A stretch of DNA of 39,569 bases from Anaerobacterium chartisolvens. GTDB lineage: Bacteria; Bacillota; Clostridia; Acetivibrionales; DSM-27016. The notes beneath the pieces were generated by a model. That model saw only the letters and a program-made list of their open reading frames with translations. It ran no database searches and was not told where the DNA came from. This document shows positions 25,701-33,300 of the stretch, in pieces. The stretch lies in assembly GCF_003337415.1 (NCBI RefSeq), contig NZ_QPJT01000035.1:1-39569 (forward strand), given 5' to 3'. Every line of letters starts with the position of its first letter. Positions within the stretch are counted from its first letter, which is position 1. Made by a program: the position numbers and the translations under genes.

Positions 25701-26112
25701 GCTTCTTTAATATGCTCCATACCGAAAGCATTTTTTCCAGAGACGCATTTTTTTTCTTGATAGAGGGAGGGTATGCAAGAGGTGCGGGAATAATACCCCC
25801 TAGAAGACATGCCCAGAAGGTTATCAAAAATTCCACATTGTCATCAAGTATAAGCAGTACATACTGCCCCGCCTTCAGTCCGCAATGCTGCATGGCACCC
25901 AAACGCTCGGTGGATTTTTTAAGTATTTCTTCGTATGACAGGAAAAGCTCGGCGTCGTTATCCTGAATAAATGTAATTCCGTTTTTTGCTGTGCCATGAG
26001 CCGCGTCAATAAGTATTCTGGCTATATTTCCCTTGCTCCTCAGCCACCCGTCTATATCAGCTCCCTTGCGGCAAGACAGCTTTACATCCTTATTTTTCTG
26101 ATCACTTTTCAT
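16780..26112 (-). CDS. Hybrid type I polyketide synthase: FAAL-PCP-KS-AT-KR-ACP-KS-AT-like(inactive)
   Basis: 3110-aa assembly-line enzyme. Domains by residue: fatty acyl-AMP ligase 1-595 (FSSGSTNIPKG; HDMGLIG); carrier 610-685 (Ser in GGTSIKA); KS1 705-1165 (TACSSS, HGTGT, NIGH); AT 1255-1570 (GHSIGE and HAFH, the malonyl-CoA pattern); KR 1615-2080 (TGGTSPVAG, with the Ser and Tyr in LSSVSA and GDYAAANAF); ACP 2128-2200 (GIDSIKA); KS2 2238-2700 (SACSSS, HGTGT, SIGH); AT-like 2715-3045, where AGGVSA replaces GHSxGE, so it is inactive. No carrier or thioesterase follows. ATG at 26112 with AAGGAGG at 8 nt is chosen; an upstream frame extension would run deep into the exporter gene. It overlaps the MFS stop by 11 nt. 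Inferred role: activates a fatty or aryl acid, extends it twice and hands it to the NRPS. Confidence 0.92.
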   Translation of the reverse strand: MKSDQKNKDVKLSCRKGADIDGWLRSKGNIARILIDAAHGTAKNGITFIQDNDAELFLSYEEILKKSTERLGAMQHCGLKAGQYVLLILDDNVEFLITFWACLLGGIIPAPLAYPPSIKKKNASLEKMLSVWSILKKPVIISDFNMKQKENDIGEVFQTDELKVIDSASLKESARQGEISLAEPHTTAFIQFSSGSTNIPKGVVLTHDNLLVNIEGIIRGGGFTCNDSMLGWMPYHHDMGLIGFMLAPMSIGINLINITPFKFVKRPTLWLDTVTKHKATITGSPNFGYRLLLRKAKEENYKKWDLSSLRLLFNGAEPISVSLMHEFTNSLLPCRLSPTAMFPVYGMAEACLAVCFSPLGKPALHHCVSRKKLTGEAKAVKVPAGRRDALLLADEGYPVPGISVRIADEHGEVVQEGTVGEIQISGPNVTSGYINNPEATKSSFQDEWLKTGDMGFMQGGRLTVTGRIKDVIFVNGQNFFAHDIESKIEEVEGTESGRFAVCGWHDEAEGREKVGLFSSMRMGDKDAGSFYASIVEHVNQTIGIPIDYIISIPLIPKTTSGKIQRFRMVEGFKNGEFSAGTIDAARLALEHGIGSQRRKESKSDDGEGRITERITDIWAEVLGRPCGTIPPDAPFLSLGGTSIKAIQILSLMEEEFKIELTHDILISCHTVGEMGRYIERLKGCEDTDKETERHKEAEVQGYAEDEDIAIVAAVCRFPDADSPEAFWENVVEGRCSIREIPKDRWDIDAYYSPTPAEGRTNCRTGAFIANPYDFDCKFFNITDEEAAVMDPQQRIMLELFYELLERAGYTRQDVSGKRVGLFVGASTNSYYEYHLSTLSSKQLQGFESFSALSLQQQEAIMSEWKGTFGVTQTHPNLLVDNILNMISARTSQEFNLKGPSMVVDTACSSSLVTLHLACEALKRGECDMAAVGGISLLLTPTPYVYFSSAGALSASGRARVFDEEADGFVPGEGAGLVMIKTLSKAVADGDRIMAVIKGSMVNNDGHSIGVMSPNPDGQREVIERLYESRGIDPSEIQYVEAHGTGTKIGDPSEIRALSNAFAGWKPQGQSIAVGSVKANIGHLLSAAGIGSLIKIVMALLNKKLPPMVNTKTPNRIINFEKTPFYLVKEAKAWERDNGKARRAAINSFGFGGTNCHVVLEEYTGAAPSDVPCASELPAHVLCLSAASTSSLATKAENLLNFIKSSPACRLADICHTENISRTGMKYRCAITASSAGELLRRLEGVKAHEAAPAQKHKTVFMFTGQGSQYVGMARSLYLSIPSFRHIVDECGEAFRPYMDKEITQLIYGEDASEEALCKTDITQPIIFTIDYSVGKYLMSIGIQPDFMLGHSIGEWAAACLAGAVSLKDAARAVSARGRLMSQLHSAGAMAAVFAPSAAVEAAAKGIADGLCIAGYNISHQVVSGSSERVEELIAILNNRGVGYKRLNVSHAFHSPLMEPMLEAFENELKDIRFSVPHIPVVSNVTGTVMEEAPDCGYWMRHITSSVEFEQSICQLKEKGADVFIEAGPDRTLTGMVNAAPFGRDITAISLIDRKRASLEAFMDSLGRMHTSGLKINWREFEKDFAHKIIDLPVYPFDRKTLKPDFGDRRGRQEHVEWFYEWVWSAESNAAKNTVPQGAVLVFNDGKAGTGLNNFFERQVNPVYFISSGDKFSFDGENAFKIESGSFEDYKRVFDNIPQKASVIIHLWNYTDKRDCEDLSCGDIPAAAMSVINISKAAVDRGLKDISMMIVTDNLFSPKGESMHGNPFQAIGSVFGQAAAEENSGIAAVVIDVDMSEYNTDLQLSELLFTQAGLEWNSEAVIAVRGGTRYLRGLERVRNMSGNGEITISDGDTYLITGGTSPVAGEIASALAKQARINLVLTGRGSLPDGEESGDSAVIRKRGVIAALQGMGASVSYITADVCDEAAMRRAVEQANREFGPIHGVIHAAGELDSSGFKLLHKGQEVLKRVMRPKVRGTIITDMVTRDQPLKFFAMLSSVSASKTAWCAGLGDYAAANAFLDSYACVRRDKKFPGHTVAINYSLWDEKGMGEHVGDISRIAVKAQGLKPLPPAGAAEAFLASISCERKNVIHVFDTMEADGHYKQAKEGGIPASNKAVQAARRFENPREAGRIVYEIIARSLDIPVERLDTSANFMEIGIDSIKATKVISSIGNALDMELYPTLIFEYQTPEALAEYIQEALLQSTFSQSALLQNTSLGEGRTQALSSVADDTSQSTCDGDIAIVGIGLRIPGADSLERYWDILVNGKCVIEDTPKERWDADEHFNDKGDSLFTTYVKRGGFIKKPFDFDPLFFGISPNEAGVIDPQQRIFLTAAWDAMQNAGCASRYRTSKIGVFAGSEQNTYMEHFSGYRAYMLIKKRLAQNSSFNMLSGEGQREVLKDVVNILSPGDLVADAVAGNGMNQIAARVSHCLNLTGPSLIVNSACSSSLVAVHMACESIRSGQCEMAVAGGVNLNLSPMPFVCLSRVTALSPSGNCFPFDRRADGMVLSEGAGAILLKPLKKAMEEGDNIYAVIKGSSVNNDGRSQGITAPRPQGQAEAITAAYRSCGINPETVSYIETHGTGTPLGDPIEIEGMTRAFNSFTDKKSFCGVGSVKSSIGHMLSAAGIISLIKVALALKNKTIPHTVNYLESNPNINFLNTPFYVVNNEPRKWESEAEHPLRAGVNAFGFGGTNAHVVLEEAPQRQQAGTAEDCGGPLPLFITARTDEVARHIAARLKEHVLSNEKISAREVCLSMYNSQKEMACKYMASVHSRQSLVDSLARIEKGYDLQGIIKGRSNPNKQTSLHIAADDSAVAGSEFEEALKSRFDIFRHSIEECRSICGTVIKTEDAGVEKRMGILSFHYAFGSLLKDMGLKPDSVTAGGVSAVAWAALKGVITVEQAAASIAGQDIDALSEESAPKVLEKYQIYTPHGVISEKEPGVSGILKNCAACTESVAERLKEFAGKKDTVVYIGNSHEAVNAFAAPQSKAALAWVDTSANAVDAVMQMLMTLCVSGAAVNVNKFFGAGRRIMPLPPYPFENGTYKAGFTDEFQCASDQIEIAPQNSEQTRHMGTRQGLKSINVIDELDSRKRKESLEALKRELGASPEDELCG
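19474..19518 (-). repeat. Three imperfect 15-bp tandem repeats in the PKS interdomain linker
   Basis: ATTTTGTAAAAGCGC, GCTTTGTGAAAACGT and GCTTTGTAAAAGCGC follow one another in frame. They encode a pentapeptide-type repeat (ALLQS-TFSQS-ALLQN) between the second ACP and KS2. A length-variable linker is plausible. Confidence 0.55.
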
Positions 26113-27340
26113 TCTCAATACCTCCTTGTGGTGAATTAATATAAAAATCCGAAAATTCGGAATCCTCTTCCTTCTCCTGTGCGCTCCGCACACCCTGCTT
26201 CAGTCCTCGCGTCAATGCCATAAGCACAAGAAATGCCGCAAAAAGAACAAAGCTCAACGTAAATATGTGATTATTACCCAGAGCGTTCATAAGCAAGGAT
26301 GAAAGAAACGGGCCTGCGGCGGAGCCTATTCCATACGAAAACGTGAACATCGCAGTGCCCGACGAAATCTCGCTATGCGGCAAATCCTGAACCGACATGG
26401 CAAGTGAAAGGGGATACACAGGCCCCAGAGCAAAGCCGGCAATAAATGAAAATGCCATTCTCAGTATAAAATTATCAAGCATTACTATCCCAAAAATCGC
26501 GGCAAAGGATGCCAGTATAATTATAAAAAGGCACCTGCTTCTCCCCATCCTGTCCGACATCCTCGTAACAGGAACGATTCCTGTAATGCACCCTATTACG
26601 AATATTCCAAGGGCATAGCCCATAGCATCCACACTGTAGCCCTGCTTTAAAAGGAACAGGGGGTAAAGGGACACAAGCGTTGTTTCTGAAAATCCATATG
26701 CAAAGGAGCCGCACAGAGCGGTAAATATTTTTGAAAACACCTTTTCCCCGGCACCCGCGGGTATGGTGTGCACCTCCTTCAAGCCAAGCCTTATTAATGC
26801 AACAGCCGCAATCAGATATATTCCTCCGGCAGCAAAAGCCGCCCACGCAAGCCGTGCGTATATTAAGGAGCCGGTGACAGAGCTTATCACAAATCCCGAC
26901 GCAAAAAGAAGGCTGTACATGCCGCTGACAGCACTTCTGGAATCATCCGGCGACGAGCTGTGCAGCGCCGCCTGTATGCCTACCATGTTAAAGCTTATAC
27001 CTATTCCGGTAAAGCACATCAGCAAAAGCCATACAACAGTGTTGTGCACAAACGGGAATAAAAAGGTGCAAAGGGCTGCAATACACAGCCCGGCAACAAT
27101 AATATTCCTTACATCCCTGCCCTTCATTTTATTGTTAATAATTACCGCTCCGACAGATAAAAATATGAAATAAGAGGAGGACACTATTCCTATCCATACA
27201 TTGCCGGTGTTTTTAACCGTCATGTGGGCAGTAACCAGAGGGTTTATTATTCCCACCGCGCCTCCCACAAGCAGGGCTACTGCATAGTATACCGCCTTGC
27301 CTCCGGCAAAAAAAGAGTTCTTCTTAAATTCCGTATTCAT
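26102..27340 (-). CDS. MFS transporter, probable exporter of the PKS/NRPS product
   Basis: 412-aa membrane protein with about 12 hydrophobic segments. The loop between the second and third segments carries a weak MFS motif A (NNKMKGRDVRN), and a similar TRMSDRMGRSR lies in the second half, as expected from the internal duplication. The last 30 residues are a charged cytoplasmic tail. It is encoded between the NRPS (11-nt gap) and the PKS (11-nt overlap), so all three are one transcript. Location in a biosynthetic operon suggests efflux or self-resistance. The substrate cannot be read from sequence. Confidence 0.88.
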   Translation of the reverse strand: MNTEFKKNSFFAGGKAVYYAVALLVGGAVGIINPLVTAHMTVKNTGNVWIGIVSSSYFIFLSVGAVIINNKMKGRDVRNIIVAGLCIAALCTFLFPFVHNTVVWLLLMCFTGIGISFNMVGIQAALHSSSPDDSRSAVSGMYSLLFASGFVISSVTGSLIYARLAWAAFAAGGIYLIAAVALIRLGLKEVHTIPAGAGEKVFSKIFTALCGSFAYGFSETTLVSLYPLFLLKQGYSVDAMGYALGIFVIGCITGIVPVTRMSDRMGRSRCLFIIILASFAAIFGIVMLDNFILRMAFSFIAGFALGPVYPLSLAMSVQDLPHSEISSGTAMFTFSYGIGSAAGPFLSSLLMNALGNNHIFTLSFVLFAAFLVLMALTRGLKQGVRSAQEKEEDSEFSDFYINSPQGGIENEK

Positions 27341-27351
27341 ACGCTATGCCC

Positions 27352-30300
27352 CTACCCCTTCAAAACCTGATTAAAAAGCGATGCCTGCTTAGAACCAAAC
27401 CAATACATGTCCTGCTTTCCGTATACCTTCAATGCCTCTCCCGAAATACAATCCGATTTTGAGGACGCAAGAAACACAACAGTATCCGCCACCTTTTCAG
27501 GATGCATAGCCTTATCCCTGAAGGCTGCGGGAGCCATTCCTGTATCGACAAAGGAGGGGCACACGGCATTCACCTGTATGTTTTGGTGCTTAAGCTCCTC
27601 CGACATCGACCTTGTTATTCCCAGTATGCCGTGCTTGGATGCAGCGTAAGCGCTCATTAGAGGATATCCTATAAAGGATGAATCCGAGCCTATATTAATG
27701 ATTTTGCCGGCGCTCTGCTTTACCATATGAGGCACTACCGCGCGGCAAAAATTATAGCTCCCGAAAAGATTTACCTTGACAATGCTCTGCCATTCCTCGG
27801 GATTTGAGTCCATGACAGAAACCATCTTTGTAATTCCGGCATTGTTTATAAGAATATCAATTCTTCCAAACCTCTCAACAATTCTATTTACCGCCCGCAC
27901 TACCGAGTTATAGTCGCTTACATCGGCAGACAGAGCAATCACCTCCGCGCCTGTTCTCATAATTTCATCCGCCGTTTTCTGCAGTGAGCTCATGGTGCGC
28001 CCTATAACGGCGATATTTGCTCCCTCCCTTGCCATAGAAAGGGCTATAGCCCTGCCAAGTCCTCTTCCGCCTCCTGTAACTACGGCAACTCTTCCTGTAA
28101 GATTTCCGGAAGCCCTGCGATATTCTCCCGGCACCTTAATAGGCCGCAATTCTTCTGCCTCAACCAATAGGAGCATTTGCTTCAATTCCTCCATGTACTC
28201 ATTTCCAATCCTGCTTATTACGTCTTGGGAATAATAATTTTTAGAATATTCCAGCTCTACAGTAAGGCTGCCGTTACATATGGAAAAGAAAACCTCAAGG
28301 ACAGATATTCTCTTTTGATCAGGGTCTGAAAGCCTCCTGTCCGAATCCTCCTTTGTGAACCCAAATACACCCTCACCCATCAAATCCCTGTTTCCAAGAT
28401 AGTTTGCCCTTACTGCCGTCAGCCTCTCATCGGGATACATATATGCCGGCAGGCTTTCGGCCGCAAGGTCATAGCTTATGCCGTTAAGCGGAGTTTTGTC
28501 AAGTCCGTCTCTTATTTTATCCACCAATCGCTGCCATGTATCATTTTCACCTACGCTGACAGGCAGGGGAAAGTTTATTGCAAAATTTCCGGGGGTATCA
28601 AAGAAGGTTCTTCCCTTTCCAAGATCCCTTCCATGCATCCTGTGGCTTACGATTACTCTCTCTCCTTTGCATGACTTGCTCAAAGCCTTATACAGCGGAG
28701 CAAGCAAAATAGGATATACATTTGAGCTGAAATGCTTTTTGGCCCTGCCAAGGAGAACAGAGGTGCCGGATCTCTCAAGAGTAAAGCTTTCCATTGCCGC
28801 AGACGCCTCATTGTTAGATCCGCCGCTTAGATCCATAGGCACTCCGAAAACAGGCATTTGCGTTGGAAATTGTTCCTTCCAGTATTTTGTATAGACCTCA
28901 AGATTATCCTTTCTCTCCTGCTCCACAAGCTGTACAAAATCCATATAAGAGGGTACAGGTTTAACTGAAGCCGCCCCGGTACCCTCTAAAATGTTGCGGT
29001 ATATTTTCCACATTTCCTTAAACAGCAGTCCGTTTGTTATCATGTCGGATATAAGATGATGCCCTATAACGGAAATGTCAAAAACGTCGTCGGAGACCTT
29101 AACAGCAGCAATCCGTATCAGAGGCCATCGGTCAATCCGAAGCTCCTTTGCCTCTTGTGATATCATATCTCTTACCGCCGTATTCCTTTCATTTTCGTCC
29201 ATATGGCACGCATCATAGAATCGAACCTCAACAGGCATTCCCTTAGGCAGCACCTTCTGATACCATTTAAAGTCCTTCCGCACAAACACGCACCTCAAGG
29301 AATCATGGCGATCAAGCAGCTCATTTACCGCCATATTAAACGCCTTTAAATCGAGAGGCTGCTTATATAAAAACCTAGTATATCCGCTCCAGGCATAAGG
29401 GTAGCTGAAGAATGACATAATCCAGCTCTGTGCGGGAGACAGGGGCATCAGGCTGCCTTCAGCAGTTTTCATCTTAAGCTGCTTATCTCCCCCCATCTCT
29501 TCTCCGCCGGAAGCACATGAAACACCGGATTTTTTCAAAGCCGTATGCTCCAAAGCCTTGCGGTCAAGCTTTCCATTCGCCGTTTTCGGAAGACAGTCCA
29601 TCCACTCTATTCTGTGAGGAATCATATAGTCCGGGAGTTTTTTTGCAGCGACATTTTTAATTTCCATATCATCGGCCCTTCTGCCGGACAGCCACGCCAT
29701 AAGCTGCTTTCTGTCGTCATCCTCGCCCACGGCAAGTACTGCCGCCTCATCCACTCCGGGGACAGAGCAAAGCACCGCTTCTATCTCCCCAAGCTCAATC
29801 CTGAAGCCCCTTATTTTGACCTGATTGTCTATTCTCCCATGATATTCATAGCTTCCGTCGGCATTTTCAGAGGTCAGGTCTCCCGTCCTGTAAATATACT
29901 GTCCGGGAATATCCTTAAACGGATTGGCAATAAAGCAGGCAGAGGTTTTTTCGGCATCATTCAGATATCCCTTGGCAAGCTGTACGCCTCCAATCCATAA
30001 TTCTCCGATATCGCCCTTGGGCAGCTCCCTCATATTTTTATCAAGGTTTTTTATAAACACTCCGCTTATAGGCTTTCCGATGGGTATTCGAGTCTCGCCG
30101 TCCTCACCCGGCCGTTTGTTAATTATATGGCAGGTTACGTCAATAGACGCCTCTGTAGGCCCATATAAATTTGCCAGCCCTGCCGACATTCCGTTTCTGT
30201 CGATCCATTTCTGTATGTACGACATCGGGAGAGCCTCTCCGCTGAAAATAAGCCATCTCAATCCACTGAAATCATATGAATCGCCCTCAATGGCGTTTAT

Positions 30301-33300
30301 AAATTCTCCAAAAAGAGACGGTACAAAATGCATTATGCTTATTTTTGCATCGGCAATCCACCTTGCCAGCTTCCACGGATTTTTCAACGTTTCCTTTCTC
30401 ACAGGGCACACAGTTCCTCCATACATAAGCGGCCAGAACAGCTCCCACACCGATATGTCAAAGCAGCATGACGTTTTCTGCGCAACCCTTTCTCCCGGCC
30501 TTACCGAAAATGTATCCTGATGCCATTTAAGCCTGTTCATATAGCCGCGGTGGGCAAGCATAACCCCTTTTGGATTTCCTGTTGAGCCAGAGGTATAAAG
30601 AACAGTCATAAGATCGTCGGCCTCACTGCTGTACAGCGGCTCGTCTGAAGCTTGCCCTATCCATTCACCTCTCATCACCTGTGATATTTTCGGCAGGCTT
30701 AAAGCCCTGTCTCCGCCATCGAGATATGCCACAAGCTTTAGATCCCCGGTTTTTTCAAAAAGCGGTGCCAACTGTTCACGGAGTATATGCTCAGTTAAGA
30801 TAACGCTTACTTTAGAATGATTCAGTATGTACTGTATACGCTCGGAAGGATAGGAAGGATCGACAGGTATATATGCCGCTCCGCATTTAAGGATTGCCAG
30901 CATTCCTATCAGCATGTTGGGGCCGGGCAATGCCATTATTCCCACAAACGCCCCCCTGCCTATGCCTCTGGCTTTTAAGAAGTTTGCAAGCCTGTTTGTA
31001 ATGTCCTTAAGCGCGCCATAAGAAATCGTGCTGTCTTCAAACACTATGGCGGGAGCATCGGGAGTCAGCCTGCACTGCTGTACTATTTTCATGAACGGAA
31101 TTTGAATTTCATAATCCTCCTCGCCGTCTTCCAAAGCATTCTCACCTGCTGTTGATCCATGCGCCTTTTCTATTGCTGCCCCCATTTCCGCAAGAGTCCC
31201 CGCCCCCAGAAGTATGCCTTTATCATTAATTTCATATTCTCTGGACAACAACGAAACCATCCGTATCCTTTGAAGAGAATCCATTCCAAGCTCTGCATCC
31301 AATGCCTTTTGCAGGTCGGCGGAACACGCCTTCCTGCCGCAAACCTCCTCAAAAAGCCTTATAAGAGTATTTTGCATGTCGCAGCTTACATGCTCCGCCT
31401 GCTTTTGGGGACGGTACGCGTGCTTGCTCCCCTCATAGGCCACTTGTCTTATGTTTTCCAGAAACTTACCCATAAGCATATCTATATAGGCCTCATCAAA
31501 AAATCCGCCGTCATAATTTGAGGTTATAAATATTTGCCCCTTAAATATCTCCACAAGATTATCTATCGTACCGGGGTTAGTGCATGTATATGCCTCATAG
31601 TCATACAGCTCAAGCTTCCCGCAGCATTCCTCAAGATATGTATTCCCTGTGAAGGAAAGATAGAGGTTGGATTTAATTGCGGCTCTTATAAAGGCCGACG
31701 ACATCTCAGTCATTTTTCCGTTTTCCAGCATGTCCTGCCCTACAGTCATTTTAGCCGTTTGCAACGCCTGAGCCCTGTCAATCCCCCATGCTATCGCATG
31801 GTTTATTGTCTCCTTCACACTGTCTATCAGCGTTGCCCAATCGCCGCAAGCACCAGCCGTTTCAAAGCTCAAAGCCAGATTCTGAGCAAAGCACCCCGCT
31901 ACCCCCGTTGCATCGGCGTTGGGATATACCCTGCCTCCCGTGGGAAGATTAAGAATCATGTCATTCTTATCATGCTCCTGCTGCTTTATCGTCCTTATAT
32001 ATGCACTGACAATAATGACAAAAAGAGATGCATTAAATACTGAGGTGCATGAAAGCAGCGAATTTACCGTTTCTTCATCAAGCCTGTATTTTTTAGTGCA
32101 TGTGACCACTCCCTTGAAGGAGCCTTGGGGGAGACTTTTGCCGGCCCCATAAGGATTAAAAAAGTACTTCTCCTTGCCCTGCTTTTTAAGGTAATTATAC
32201 AGCTCCCTGTTCTCATTCTCATCGCTCCAATTATTTATTTGGCGCGCAATATCGTTAAAGTCCGACGGCATCAGGGGCTGCGGCAGCTTTAAAGGGGTAT
32301 TGCCTGTTTTGGAGGCATAAATGCTCATAAGCTCTCCAATTATTTTATGGTTTCCCAGACCGTCGCTTATTGTGTGATTGGCCGATAAAATAATTTCGTA
32401 TTTGTCATTCTCTAAATATACCGCCTGAAGATTATGCAAAGGCCAGTTAAAAATATCGAATTTAGAATTAATTATATCCTCCATCCTTTTCTTAACAAAA
32501 GCCCTTTTGTGCTGCTCGTCAAGATGCCTGACGTCTTCTATGTCTATTGCAGGGGGTGTAGCGTCCCCTAAAAGGATCATAGAATAGTCTCCAAAGCTCT
32601 TTGCTTTTTGGCCTGCGGCAAATACCGCTCTTAACACAGGATTTCTTGCAATAACCTCTCTCCATGAATCCCACAGCGCTTTTTCGTCAAGCGTCCCCCT
32701 TATGCACACGCCTGAAACAATGGTAATGTTTGAAACAGCCATATATGCGGCAAGAAAAGGGTATTGGGCATTTACCATCTCAAGCTTCTCAGCCTCCCGA
32801 GGCAAGCCGCTGCCGGATAACTCCCTGTTCTTTGGCATACTTTTGTTATGGCACTGCACCCATTCCCCAAAAGCATCTATAATTTCGCCTACCGTTTGAA
32901 AAGTCATAAGAGATGAGACAGGGTACTTTGATGTAAAGCTGTCCAATTCATCTTCGGGAATTAACTTTATGAGCTCGTTCATTAGTGAAACCATTTTTAT
33001 AGAGTCTATCCCCAAATCACTCTCTAAAAACATATCGTTCTCGATCTGACTTGCATTATGGCCCGTTATACCGGCTATTTTCTCAAGCACACTCTCTGCT
33101 ATACCACATGCGGTAACAGTACAAGCAGGCTTTTCCGCTGCTTTTGCTTCAAGGCTCCGTTCCCTTTCCCCGGCATCCGGGCTTCTGCTCCACTCTTCAA
33201 AAACCTCTGTAATAGCGCCTACCGTCTCAAGAGACATAAGGTATGATACAGGATACTTCTCGGAAAACCTGCCCGACTGCTCCTCCGGCACCAGCTTCAT

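Noticed and set aside
26113-26193. Longer N-terminus of the PKS starting at 26193
   Set aside because: The extra 27 residues overlap the exporter gene, have no ribosome site and are very basic. The ATG at 26112 has AAGGAGG at ideal spacing.
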